Positions 22,219 to 33,334 of a DNA stretch of 64,000 bases are shown piece by piece. The notes beneath the pieces are model-generated. The model ran no database searches. It saw only the letters and a list, made by a program, of their open reading frames with translations, and was not told the origin of the DNA. The stretch is from Bettongia penicillata ogilbyi. Lineage: Eukaryota > Chordata > Mammalia > Diprotodontia > Potoroidae. The translations under genes and the position numbers were made by a program. The stretch lies in the NCBI GenBank assembly GCA_023548195.1, contig JAJHZJ010000311.1, forward strand, positions 9,873,099 to 9,937,098, given 5' to 3'. Positions within the stretch are counted from its first letter, which is position 1; every line of letters starts with the position of its first letter.

Positions 22219-22800
22219 AAAAAAAAACAACCAGAAAACAGTAACATACTGAAAGAATGTGAACCAAAAAAGCTACTAGACTAAATCTAAAAATATAAAC
22301 ACTCAGTGAAATGGAACACTTGGTTTCTCCCTTTGAAAATGATGATTTTATGGTATTCTTACTCCACATGCAGTTTCTTCTATTATACCAATTGTTTAAT
22401 GCAAGGCAAGACTTGATAGCTGGATATTTATGTAAGATCAAAAGAAAAGGGGGGAAAAGGATCTGTGAAAGGTCTGCAGCATATTTGGAATGATATCTAT
22501 GCACTGAAGATGCATTATTCATTCAAATGAAAACAGAGATATTTGTGAGTCAGTAAAAAAAAGTTTTGAAATCTGTGAATTAAGGAAATTATTTTCAATT
22601 CCAGAAGTTAGGATAAATAAGGCATGAAAAAAATGCGATGCAAATTTTTGAGAGCCTGTGGAAGAGTTCCATTCTTGTACTTCATTATAGTATGGAAATC
22701 ATCCTGCATTCATGATGGGTTTTCCAGATAATCACATGATTTATCACAGAGGAAATAATCTAGGCATTTTCCTAGTGACATGTTGCAGTTGTTTTACTCC
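22219..22800. other. Unique DNA
   Basis: Nothing recognised beyond A-rich runs. Confidence 0.45.
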
Positions 22801-22969
22801 AGTGGTGTTAAACTCAAATAAATCTCTTAAGGCTGCCCGTTGACTTATGAAATCACAAATTAAACTTATCTCTATTGTTTTATATTATTATTATTTATTT
22901 TGTTAAACACTTGCTAATTATTTTTCAATCTGATTCTGGCTAGATGGTACTGAATTTGAAACCTCTACT
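22801..22969 (-). mobile_element. hAT-like MITE, second copy of the 18349 family
   Basis: The ends are AGTGGTGTTAAACTCAAAT and GAATTTGAAACCTCTACT. The interior 'tattttgttaaacacttgct' and 'tcaatctgattctggc' is the reverse complement of blocks in 18349-18547. Confidence 0.65.
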
Positions 22970-24768
22970 CTATCCTACACTCTCCAGGACATGTGCAGCT
23001 ATCATTTTAATTTTTCACTAGGGAACTGAGTATGATATTGGAGTAGGAGGGGGGAGCAGCTTCCAGTCATGTGTGACATTTTCTGAGAGTCTCTTGATTG
23101 GTTGATCAACTAGAAAAATTGATGATGCCAGGTATCAGACCTGGTGGAGAAGAAGGCATGCCAATTTTCTTTTGGATAAATCCCTTCAGATGACAAGATG
23201 TGATCTCAGTAAGAGGTAGAGAAGGTCTACTCATTTCTACCCTGTCATAATGATGTTCCACATACAGCAAGCCTCAACTAGACAGGTCGTAAGCCAGGAC
23301 AAGTCCCTGTCTGCCTTTGCCTCTTTTGTGTATTTTCCTTCTGCAGCATTTCTCTTGTTAATGAACCACATTCACATTGATATTTCACCATATGTGAAAC
23401 CAAATGATACAAAAACTTATAGTGAAAAGAATAGTTCACTTGTAGTTTCTCTTGGAAGTGTCTAAAGAAGTTTTTTTTTAAATTATTGTGTACCTAATCA
23501 CAATTAGAAATATCATGTGGGTCACTTGATCAAGTTACATTACAATTTTCATGATAAATATAATTAAATATACCACCATGAGAATAATCTTACTTTATGA
23601 GCCAACATCTGTTGCAGAACATGAAGAGAAATTCAATGAATAACTTGATAATAACCTATAAACAAAGCAAAATGTACCAAATCAAATGATATTATTGTAC
23701 ATATAGGAAAAGATGTCAAAAATCCATTTTGTTAAAAGCCATATTAGAAAATAGGAAGAGACTAAGAAATACAAAATGACAAAAACATGAATTACTGAGA
23801 ATTTTCATGCCAGTAAAGCATTAATTCATTATACACAAAATATCACACATGTACAAGCACAAAAACATAAAAATTTTCAATCTCTTAAGAAACAACAAAA
23901 AAAGGCCGCTTGCTGATATGGGAACCATTTCAGAATCAGTCTCTGGTCACATCATTAATTATTTAGAGTAAAATTCAGTATCAAATCAGAAGAATTGATG
24001 AAAATGGAAAGTGTCAATAATTGTAACAGCTCCAACTCAACATATTTTAGCAAGTTGTTGACCTTGAAAAATGGGAAATTGATTAAAGATATCAACTTTT
24101 TCACAAATAGTTGAACTAGCTGAAAACAACTCATCCTATAAAGATTAAAATAGTTCTAAAATGTATTTAGCCACAAAAGACTATATTTCCTTGCCAGGCT
24201 TAGAGTCATGGTAGCGAAAGGCAACACACTGAATACAAGCTTATTTGCAAAATATTAAGGAAAAGGATAACAGAATTTTTAGCATCGTTGCCATTGCCAT
24301 GTAAACCATAAAAATCAATGGAGAGGAAAATTAGCCTGCAGAAAGTTGGGATAAAACTCAACTGTGCCAGATCATCCCAAGAAGGAAAACAAATAGTTGT
24401 GAAGTAGCACAGATTTGCTTGTTTTTCTCTAGAAATCTATTCTCATTACTGATGACAACAAACTCTCTACATTTGGACTCTATCCTATTTGTGTACATAT
24501 AAATGACACCTGAGCAGGAGAAATCAAGAACAAACAAATTGGTCTAATATACAGGATGAATCTGGAGTGTGACACAATTTTTATGGCATTTATGATCAAT
24601 TTTTAAATAACAGATAGATGCCAGAATTACAAACAAAGGGAACACATAAAAAACAGTATTATTACCAAAAAAAGATGATTGAGAAGATAACAGGAACCAT
24701 TAACAATTTACATGCCTACTACTTCAGGTCTATAAAATCTTTACGACAATGGCATACTAATTCATTAA
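22970..24768. other. AT-rich DNA without recognised features
   Basis: No gene or named repeat is recognised. The compositional monotony at 23600-24560 would fit a very old LINE, but I cannot align it to any family. Confidence 0.4.
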
Positions 24769-24978
24769 GAAGAGAGAGGGAGGGGGGGGGAGAAAGAGAG
24801 AGAGAGAGACAGAGAGACAAAGAGAGACAGAGAGAGGGAGAGAGAGAGAGAAAGAGAGAGAGAGACAGAGAGACAAAGAGAGACAGAGAGAGGGAGAGAG
24901 AGAGGGAGAGAGAGAGAGAGAGAGACAGAGAGACAGAGAGACAGAGACAGAGAGACGGAGAGAGGGAGAGAGAGAGAC
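24769..24978. repeat. Long (GA)n/(GACA)n polypurine tract
   Basis: About 210 bases of almost uninterrupted GA with periodic C substitutions, including sub-repeats of the GAGACAGAGAGACAAAGAGA type. Mirror symmetry gives triplex potential. The Arg/Glu-rich 121-codon frame and its Ser/Leu-rich antisense frame are artefacts of this tract. Confidence 0.95.
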
Positions 24979-25579
24979 TTTAGTGAGCAATTTTAAATAG
25001 TTGATGACACCTTCATACATACATCATAGTAGAATAGTACAGAGAATATGAGATCACCCTGTCTTCTACCATAAATACAAACCAAAAGACAATAAAGCAA
25101 AATTATAACCTTAAAGGCCCTCTTGCAGCCAGATGTCTACCATGAATACATAATATCATGCAAAGTTCTTTAAAAGATAATTACAACGTTATTCACTGAG
25201 CATTAATATCAAATGAAATATAAAACAGGGAGACATATCTTTACAAACTATATACCTGAATGCTTTAATAAGATTTGCAAAGCATTTTCCTAATAATAGC
25301 TCTGTGAGCTAAATTATAGGGAAAATAATGTCCCTATTTATTAAATGGCATATTAGCTGTGTGACCATTGGGAAAATACTCCACTTTTTTGAATATCAGT
25401 TACCTATTCAATATTTTAGAGATGATGATGATAATGTTTGCTGTATATTGAAGCTGTAAAATGTTAAATACAACTGAGTTATGAATATTGCTTCAAGTCA
25501 TACAAGTATTAGAGTCATATTTTAAACATGCCTTCTTATTTTCAATTTTACCACTTTTTACTTTATGCCATGCTGCCTC
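24979..25579. other. Unique DNA
   Basis: Nothing recognised. Confidence 0.45.
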
Positions 25580-26210
25580 TTGTGACATGCAGTTGGATGA
25601 GTGGCTCATTCAGTTAGTTCACCATTACAAGTATCTCAGACAAACAGCAGCTAATAGATAATGTGCATGGCCCCAAATGAAATAGGTTGAAGAGAGGTGG
25701 CTATATCACACTGTTTTCAATGATCCCAAGCTATTCCTTGCCACAAAAGTCTATCTTTTCTATACCAATATTCTTCCGGTAATGACTATAAATCACTGAA
25801 CACTAAGATCTCAGAGGAATCAAAATTGTAGGTTATGTAAAAGGCAAAAAAAAAAAGACAAATGATAGGTATCAGTTGACTGTAGCATGCTACCAATGAT
25901 GGTATATAGGGGAGATAGAGAAAAGGCATTGCCACAAACATCTATGTTCAGAAAAGGATTTGAGCTGGTCACATAGTGAGAATAAGGGATAACAGATGGA
26001 TAGCTTGAATGTTGGCTCTGGTATGAAATGAAATATTAAAGAAAAAATACAAACCTTAGAGAAAATTTTCTAGTGATTGGGATAGATCTTTTATGGAGGA
26101 TTTGGACAAGTCATGCAGTGTGAGACTGCATTGATATGCTATGATCTGCACCAGTGGAGAAAGTGCTCCCATTGTTTGGATCGCAGAGCCAGGGAAATTT
26201 TAAAGAATGT
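25580..26210 (+). pseudogene. Non-LTR LINE relic, C-terminal end of a reverse-transcriptase polyprotein
   Basis: Translation of 25952-25999 gives KRI*AGHIVRIRDNRW, one stop from the conserved 'RIxWAGHV.R..DNRW' motif near the C terminus of many RTE/R4-like non-LTR polyproteins. Upstream 'acaaaagtctatcttttcta', 'ccaatattcttccggtaatg' and 'atcagaggaatcaaaattgt' fit the preceding region of such proteins. It differs from the BovB copy at 8271. The frame has many lesions and the clade is uncertain. Confidence 0.55.
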
Positions 26211-27613
26211 AATTTATGTCATATTTTGACTTAATTCAAAGTCTTGAAGCTGAAAATTTATGTGAACAAAGTTGAAAATATGAAAACAGCTGAAAACATA
26301 TTCTCAAAATGTTGTGCTATGCCTGCTTATGTTTTGTCTAGTTATTAAAACCATACCTATAAAACTTCAGTCATAGGACCAGTATGTTGCATAAAGTCCT
26401 TCCAATTCCATAAACCTATATATGATTCTATGACAAGAGCAGTGGCAAGGACACTGTCAGATATCAGCAGCAGATGTGTTCTACCACCCCAGAGAACATG
26501 ATTCTCTTAGGTCACTCAAGGACTTCTGTACTCAGTTGCAAGAGTTACAACATTCTCATAATTATATACAACTGAAAACTGAGGAGCAAATTGAAATTCA
26601 CATTCTGAGGCTACAGATTATACTCTGTCTGGATCTTGGATTTTGCAAGCTTTCTTGAGGTCCTGTGTGGAGGGAGAAAACACCTCACACTTGACCTGAG
26701 AAGAATTTTGAATATACAATAATTAATATTTGGATAATGGAGTGAAACTGCAGAACATGAAAACAAAACTATATGTGGAAAAATCATATTATGATCCAAA
26801 ACTAAAACTATGTTCTGTCTGAATGCTTCCACATAAATGATATTTATCTGATGTCAAGGAAATATCAGGAAATTCAGAATTTAGATGCTAGGAAAACTGA
26901 TGATAAAAAAGTAGTCACTTTAAAAAAGTTTTAAAATATTATTTCAAATGGAAACACAAGAAATTGTAAGATATATCACTCTTCTCTTAGAAAACAGTAA
27001 AATGGCAATGAAAGATCTTTCCTGATAGAAAGATAAAGTTTTATTAGAAACTATAAGGGATCCTAATGTCAAGTTGCCCTGAAATGCCTAAGTGCTGGAG
27101 CTCTCTAAATAAGACTCTCTATTCTTAGAAAATATTGAAGGTGTGTTAGATATTCATGTTCTAATGGGATCTCAGATTAAAGTTAGATAAAACAATCAAT
27201 AACAATTTTTAATGTGGAAAATGCCTAGCCATAGAAACATGGTATCTTGATTTTGGACCTTGTGAGAAAATAAAGACAGTAATGATTTTAAATACACCCT
27301 ATCTTTTAGTGTCCCTAGAAGTCATTTGTCTGCTGAGAGGCAATTTCCAAGAAGATAGACTCAAAGGAATCCAGAGATAAAGAAAAACACAGAAGCCCAG
27401 TGTTAAAAGGCACATGAATGACCATTTAGTAAGATTGATAAACAAGTATCCATTCTACAGCCTATCGAAGAAATGATCATTAAAAAATTAAAAAAGAAGA
27501 CTATCAATGAATTTCTAATCTGCTTAATCTGGCATTGTCCTTCCTACAGCTCTTTTTTAAAAGTTCTTGTCCACAAGAATAGTATGGCAGATTTTCATTG
27601 ATTTGAGTTCAGG
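26211..27613. other. AT-rich unique DNA
   Basis: No repeat family or gene is recognised. Open frames of 60-73 codons are unsupported. Confidence 0.45.
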
Positions 27614-28719
27614 TTTTTTTTTTTTTTTTTAACAGTCTTTAAAGTCCAACAGTTGATCAAATGTTCACTTTCTTTTTTTCAATCAAGATTATGCTTAACT
27701 TTGCTGGGTATGATATTTTTGGCCAGAGAACAAGTTCTTCTGCCCTTTGATACACAGTGTTCCAAGACCTGTGGTCCATTAATGTGTCTGCTGCTAGGTC
27801 TTGTGTGATGCTAATTGTGGCACCATCATATTTAAATTGTTTTATGCTTGTTGCTTTTAAAATTTTATCCTTGAGCTGGGGTTTTGATATTTGACTGTGA
27901 TATTCTTATCTGTTTTCTTCATAGGATCTCTTTTCAGTGGTGATTGGTTTGTTTTTTTTTTTTTTTCTATTTCTATTTTCACTCCTTGTTCTATTGCTGT
28001 AGGACAATTTTCTTTAATTATTTATTTTAGTATTGTATTAAGATTTATTTTATCATGACTTTTAGTTAATCTGATTATTTTTATGGTTTTCTTCTTGATC
28101 TATTCTCCAAATATGTTGTTTTTCTTATGTTTCACTTTCTCTTCTGTTTTGCTCATTATCCATATTTTATTTAATTATTTCTTAAGTTTTTATAATTTCA
28201 TTGGCTTCACATTGCCCAATTCTAATTTTCAAGGTGTCCTTTTCTTCCTTAAGATTCTGGATCTCCTTTTCTACTTGGTTAACTTTACTTTCATAATCTT
28301 CTTGTTTTTCTTGAATTATTCTTATTTTTTCTTTTAAGTTTTTCCTCCATCTCTGTTCATTGATTTTTAGTCTTTTTAAAAATCTTCTATGAGTTCTTTT
28401 CAGGCAGGTGACCATTTGATGTTACTCTTTGAGGGTTTCTTTGCTTCAATATTCTTTTCTGAAGATGGAGCTTGGTCTCCTCTCTTCCATAACAACTTTC
28501 TATGGTTGGATTTTTTTCCTTTGTGCATTTTTTTTTGTGGTAACAGCTTAATTATTTTGTAATTACCTCTAGCCCTGGGGCGTGCAGATGGTATCTCTTG
28601 CCCCAGATTTTAAATTCTCCCCTCTAGCCTGGAGCCAAAGCCAAACCTCTAGCCTCTTGTAAGTGCCCACAGCCAGGGGCTTTCTGCCCCACTGCTTCTG
28701 TACTCACCAAGCACGTACT
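27614..28719 (-). mobile_element. L1-derived element, ORF1 half ending in poly(A) (half-L1 type)
   Basis: On the minus strand the element runs from its 5' end at about 29348, through a 5'UTR and ORF1, to a run of 17 A (T at 27614-27630) just after the ORF1 C-terminal region. The CTD landmark is the reverse complement of 'actttgctgggtatgata' at 27700. No ORF2 sequence follows. A SINE interrupts the 5'UTR at 28720-28905. The structure fits a half-L1 (HAL1-type) element or an L1 transcript polyadenylated early. Confidence 0.65.
28182..28415 (-). pseudogene. L1 ORF1 coiled-coil segment (77 codons open)
   Basis: A 77-codon open segment of ORF1 with a heptad-rich stretch (RIIQEKQEDYESKVNQVEKE and following 'IQNLKEEKDTLKIRIGQ'). 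It ends with the GQCEANE-type linker seen in the ORF1 at 8130-8160 (EQMEAND). The flanking ORF1 parts are in other frames or interrupted, so it is non-functional. ORF1p would be the RNA-binding chaperone of the retrotransposon. Confidence 0.75.
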
Positions 28720-28907
28720 AATTCTCCAGTCATCCTGAAGAATATCTGATCACTGGATCCAGATGGCTCAGGAGGAGAAAGTGAGGTTGGGGACCTGGCA
28801 CAGCCCTCCTTCCCTCAAAACAAAGTCAAGTGGAAGTCATGTCATCATTTCTCTGATGTCATGGTCTTCTTCAAAAACAAAGGATGAACACAGACAGACA
28901 GACAGCT
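28720..28907 (-). mobile_element. SINE-like repeat nested in the L1 5'UTR
   Basis: The blocks are 'ctccagtcatcctgaagaat', 'ccagatggctcaggaggaga', 'gtcaagtggaagtcatgtca' and 'gatgtcatggtcttctt', with GACA repeats at the end (28892-28907). A shorter copy in the other orientation lies at 6703-6795. The L1 5'UTR continues on both sides, so this is a nested insertion. Confidence 0.65.
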
Positions 28908-29348
28908 GATTCTATATCACCCCCTCTGCTCTTTGCTCCATATCTGAGTCTGGCATTCTTTTTCCACAGGGGAAAAACTAATACAATCTAATAAAATTTC
29001 CCTCTCTCTTCCTGAGCTCAGACACCCAACTCCACTCACTATCCTGGGGTAAAGTTTCCTGTAACTGGGGCCAAGGCAGTCTCTCAAACCAGCTTACCCC
29101 AGGGCTTACTCCTTGTTGTTAAAGGGGACTCTAGTTTAGAGGTGTTTATGCTTCACAGGGACCAAACCTCATCCTAGGGCTTTTCTTCTGATCTTCTCAA
29201 ATAGTCCCAGGAAGACTTGCTTGTACCTCAGTTCTTATTTATTTTTACCCACGTTGTTTGCCCTAATGTGCTAATTTATCTCTTTTGTGGAGGAAAAGCT
29301 TGAGAGCTTGAAATTTTCTGACCTATTCTGCCATCTTCCCAGAATCCC
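28908..29348 (-). mobile_element. L1-derived element, 5'UTR end
   Basis: The right-hand part of the element at 27614. On the minus strand it starts with GGGATTCTGGGAAGATGGCA (29348 leftwards), an L1 5' terminus of a different subfamily from the GGCCAAGATGG-type starts at 6990 and 32562. Confidence 0.75.
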
Positions 29349-29600
29349 TGCTGTTTACAGTTATTTTAAATGGAATTTCTCTTTCTTTCTCTTTCACATG
29401 GACTTTGTTGATAATATATAAAAGTGCTAATGATTTGTATGGGTTTATTTTACAGCCTGTAACTTTGCTAAAGTAATTGTTTCATCTCATTTTTTGGTTA
29501 ATTCTCTAGGGTTCTCTAACTAACTTCATGCGCAAAGAGTGGTAATTTTGATTTTGATCCCATATTGTTTTATTTTCACTTTCCAGTAGTTTTAATCAAA
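29349..29600 (-). pseudogene. Older L1 ORF2 fragment (RT region)
   Basis: On the minus strand it reads 'agagaaccctagagaatt', 'tagcaaagttacaggct' and 'cccatacaaatcattagca'. These blocks occur in the same order in ORF2 of the full-length L1 at 60660-60750. The catalytic box region just upstream reads CTCTTTGCGCATGAAG instead of an FADD-type codon series. It directly abuts the 5' end of the neighbouring element, so that element probably inserted into this older L1. Confidence 0.7.
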
Positions 29601-29689
29601 TAGAATATATAAAGTATTAAATGTGATTGTACTAGTTACCAACATGACACAGTCCATGTTTTCTGGCATTACACATAAAATATATATAC

Positions 29690-29765
29690 ATTTGCATATT
29701 TATATTAAATGTATTATACATATATGTATATATATTACATATATGTATGTCTATAGGTATAGCTA
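29690..29765. repeat. AT-rich (TATATG)n tract
   Basis: Alternating TATA/TATG tract without other features. Confidence 0.8.
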
Positions 29766-29770
29766 TCTTT

Positions 29771-29880
29771 TGTTGTTGTGAAGTCATTTTTCAGTTTGTG
29801 TCTGACTCCTTGTGACCCCATTTGGGTTTTTCTTGGCAGAAATCCTGGAGTGGTTTGCCAATTCCCTCTCCACCTCTTTT
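29771..29880 (-). mobile_element. RTE-type SINE 3' tail
   Basis: 'tttgtgtctgactccttgtg', 'accccatttgggtttttctt' and 'ctggagtggtttgccaattc' are the reverse complement of the RTE/SINE tail (compare 2744-2850 and 10256-10300). Only the 3' part is present. Confidence 0.8.
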
Positions 29881-30704
29881 TAAAATCAATCAACCAATTA
29901 ATTAATTTTTAGTTTTCAACAGTCACTTCCACAAGATTTTGAGTTCCATATTTCCTCCTCTTCTTTCCTCTCCATTCATCCCAAGAAAACATGCATTCTG
30001 ATTACCCCTTTCCCCAATCTTCCCTCTCTTCTATCACCTTCTCTTATCACCTTCCTCTCTATTTTTTTGTAAGGCAATATAGATGTCTATACCCCATTGC
30101 CAGTATGTATTATTCCCCAGTTGCATGTAAAAACAATTTTTAACATTTGTTTTTAAAACTTTGAGTTCCTACTTCTCTCCCTTCCTCCCTCCCGACCCAC
30201 TCCCATTGAGAAGGCAAGCAAGTCAATATATGTGTAGTCATGCAAAACACTTCCATAATAGACATGCTATGAAAGACAATATTGTCCCTCCATCTTACAC
30301 CCCATTTATTCTATTCTCTCTTGACCGTGTCACTCCTCAAAGGTGTTTACTTTTAATTAGTCCCTCATCCCATTGTCCTTCCTTCCATCATTCCCCTTAC
30401 CCACAATTTATCCCTTTCCCCCCTACTTTCCTATAGTGTAAGATAGATTTTCATGTCAAATTGAGTGTGCATGCTATTGCTGCCTTAATTCAAATCTGAT
30501 GAGAGTAAGGTTCATTCTTCCCTTCTCACCTACCCCCTCTTCCTCCCCATTGAAAAAGTTTTTTCTTGCCTCTTTTATGTGAGAGATAATTTACTCCATT
30601 CCATTTCTCCCTTTCTTCTTCTCCCAATGTATTCCTCTCACCCCTTAAATTTATTTTTTTAGATATCATTCCTCCATATTCAACTCACCCTTTGCCCTCT
30701 GTCC

Positions 30705-30705
<1 letters not shown>

Positions 30706-30770
<65 letters not shown>

Positions 30771-30790
30771 CACATATATATATATATATT
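30706..30790. repeat. (TA)n microsatellite
   Basis: About 60 uninterrupted bases of TA, then a TATG/CACATA interruption and more TA. Confidence 0.95.
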
Positions 30791-30884
30791 CCCTTTTTTC
30801 ATGTAGGAATGTAATACATTCAACTTTAGTAAATACCTTATCATTTATCTCTCCTGTTTACCTTTTCGTGTTTCTCTTGATTCT

Positions 30885-31910
30885 TATACTTGAAAGTCAA
30901 ATTTTCTATTCAGCTCTGGTCTTTCCATCGAGAATGCTTAAAATCCTCTTTTTCATTGAATGACCATTTTTCCCCTTGAAGTATTATACTCAGTTTTGCT
31001 GCACAGGTGATTCTTGGTTTCAATCCTAGCTCCTTTGACCTCTGGAATATCATATCCCAAGCCCTCTGCTCTCTTAATGCAGAAGCTGCTAAACCTTGTG
31101 TTATCCTAATTGTTTCCACAATACTCAATTTTTTTTTCTGGCTATTTGCAATATTTTCTACTTGATCTGGGAGCTCTGGAATTTGACTTCAATATTCCCA
31201 GGAGTTTTCCTTTTGGGATCCCTTTCAGGAGGTGATAAGTAGATTCTTTCAATATCTATTATACCTTCTGGTTCTAGAATATCAGTGCAGTTATCCATGA
31301 TAATTTCTTGAAAGATGATGTCTAAGCTCTTTTTTTTTTTTGATCATGGCTTTCAGGTAATCCCATAATTTTTAAATTGTCTCTCCTGGATCTCTTTTCC
31401 AGGTCAGTGATTTTTTCCAATAAGATGTTTAACATTATCTTCTATTTTTCCAATCTTTTGGTTTTGTTTTGTAATTTCTTCATTTCTCATAAAGTCATTA
31501 GCTTCCATCTGTTCCATTCTAATTTAAAAAAACAACAACGATTTTCTTCAATGAGCTTTTGAACCTCCTTTTCCATTTGGCTAATTCTACTTTTTAAAGC
31601 ATTCTTCTCCTCATTGGCTGTTTGGACCTCTTCTTCCAATTGAGTTAGCCTATTTTTAAAGGTGTTGTTTTCCTCAGCATTTATTGGTTCTCCTTTAGCA
31701 AGCTACTGACTCACTTTTCAAGCTCTTCTATGGCCTGAGCCCATTTCATATTCATTTTGGAGGTAATAGAGGCAGAAACCTTGACTTCCTCTAACAGTAT
31801 GCATTCCTCTTCTGAAAAGATGGAAGGAGATACCTATTCACCAAGAAGTTAATCTTCTTTGGTTTTATTTTTTATCCCCTTTTTTGGGCATTTTCCCAGC
31901 CAGTTACTTG
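30885..31910 (-). pseudogene. L1 ORF1, degenerate
   Basis: Minus-strand ORF1 with the start region at about 31900 (CTGGCTGGGAAAATGCCCAA; the initiator ATG reads CTG). The coiled-coil region follows at about 31700-31550, with heptads like those at 7980-8130. The RNA-binding and C-terminal regions run to about 30885 (blocks 'gagctccctgaccaagt'-like and 'gaaagatgatgtctaagctc' on plus). An A-run expansion at 31529 and several stops break it. Confidence 0.75.
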
Positions 31911-32562
31911 ACTTCTGAATCCTTTGTCAAGAGGAGAGTCTTAGTGCTCTTCCTCCCCCCAGGACCTTGCTTAGGGTTGAGGTTCACATCAGCTGCTCAG
32001 TTCCCCCAGGGGCTTTAGGCAGGGGTGGGCCTGCCACTGAGGGCTGAGGTTCAGATCCCCTGCTCAGTTCCCCCAGAGGCTTTAACTTGAACTGCTTGGA
32101 CAACAGACCCAGGCTGCTTCCATGGCCACTGTAGCTGCCTGCTGCTGCTACTGCTGCCTCTGCTGCCACTTGGGGTCAGTGTTAGGGGGACCCCTCTCCC
32201 CTCTCACCCAACTGGGAAAGCCCTCCCACACTGACCTTTGAAGCTTTCTTTGTGGTTTGTGGGTTGAGGGATCTGAGACCCTCTTTTCTGGGAATTCTGT
32301 CCCAGAGGTCTATTCAGGTTCTGTTCCTGCCTGTGCCATGTGGCCAGGGCTGGGCTCTGCTCTGCTCAATGTCCCATGGGATAGACTTTTCCTGTTGGTC
32401 TTCCAGGTTACCTTTGATTGGAAATCTCTTTCACTCTGTTGTTCTGTGGCTTCTGCTGCTCTAGAATTTCTTGAGAGTCATTTTTTACAGATAGTTTGTG
32501 GGCTGTGGGGGAAGTGCTAAAGTATATGTGTCTTTCTACTCCACTATCTTGGCTCCACCCCA

Positions 32563-32884
32563 AGATGAGATCATTTTTCCTCACTTTTCTTTTTAAAATA
32601 TTTGATAAATTCAGCATGTTCATTTCAAAATTTTCCTGCTTTTCTGTATTTTCTTCTGGCCTTCCTTTTTTTTTTTGTCTTCTGTATACTTCAAACATAT
32701 GTCTCAGTGACTCTGTCTCTGTCTCTCTGTGTGTCTCTCTGTCTCTGTCTATCTTTCTCTCTGTCTGTCTTTCTGTCTGTCTGTCTCTCTGGAAAGTCTA
32801 TAAGTTCATCCCTTCTGCCTCACCACTTTCTGTTTCCTAAAATGGGATGGGGAGGGGAGGAACTTGTAAGAAATAATCTCTATC
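32563..32884. other. Short unique segment with a TCTG/TCTC tract
   Basis: A pyrimidine-rich (TCTG)n/(TC)n tract at 32709-32791 encodes the Ser/Val/Leu/Cys-rich frames seen here. The remainder is unique. Confidence 0.7.
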
Positions 32885-33251
32885 AAGAAAAGCAAATAAC
32901 CTTGAGGCAAAATGCCTTCCACATCCAGAAAAAAACTATGGAATTGGATTGTAGAATGAAGAAAATGAAGAATAAAGAAAATCAGACCATTTTCTCCTCT
33001 GTTTTGTTTTGTTTTTTATCATGGTTTCTCCCATTCATTTTTAACTCTTTTATACAATATGACTATGGTGAAAATGTAATTAATAAGAATGTATGTGCAG
33101 AACCTATACAAGATTGCATGCTATCTCAGGGAGGGAGTGGGGAGAAAGGTGGGAAAGAGAGGGAGGGAAAAAATCTAAGATATATGGAAATGATTGTAGA
33201 AAATTGAAAACAAATAAAATAATTTTAAAAAGGAAAAGAAAAGCAAATAAC
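32885..33251 (+). mobile_element. 5'-truncated L1 3' end with perfect 16-bp target duplication
   Basis: The insert is 32901-33235: L1 3'UTR blocks 'gccttccacatccagaaaaa', 'actatggtgaaaatgt', 'ctcagggagggagtgggga' and 'aaacaaataaaataatttt'. The 16-mer AAGAAAAGCAAATAAC occurs exactly at 32885-32900 and at 33236-33251. This is textbook target-primed reverse transcription with 5' truncation, and it is the cleanest insertion boundary in the window. Confidence 0.92.
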
Positions 33252-33334
33252 ACATCAACTGGCTCTGAAAAATGGATTGCAAATTATAGTCTGAAAGAGC
33301 TGTGGAGGGGTACTTAGGAGTTATATGACTTGTC

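Larger units (their letters stand above)
29881..32562 (-). mobile_element. ORF2-less L1 (half-L1/HAL1-type), near complete
   Basis: On the minus strand the element starts at 32562 with GGGGTGGAGCCAAGATAGTG. It has a 5'UTR, ORF1 (about 31905-30885), the inter-ORF-type region (about 30880-30330) and then directly an L1-type 3'UTR (about 30270-29881, with 'ggagggaggaagggagaga' and 'tgactgttgaaaactaaaa'). No ORF2 sequence lies between. A (TA)n tract interrupts the region after ORF1. Total length is about 2.7 kb. This matches the 5'UTR-ORF1-3'UTR organisation of HAL1 elements. An internal ORF2 deletion of a normal L1 is the alternative. Confidence 0.7.

Noticed and set aside
24618..25020. 121-codon Arg/Glu-rich frame and its Ser/Leu-rich antisense frame
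   Set aside because: They are translations of the GA tract.
32496..33207. Longest open frame of the window (201 codons, 32602-33207) and an overlapping 114-codon frame
   Set aside because: It runs through a TCTG tract and an L1 3'UTR insertion, with no domain and no plausible start context.
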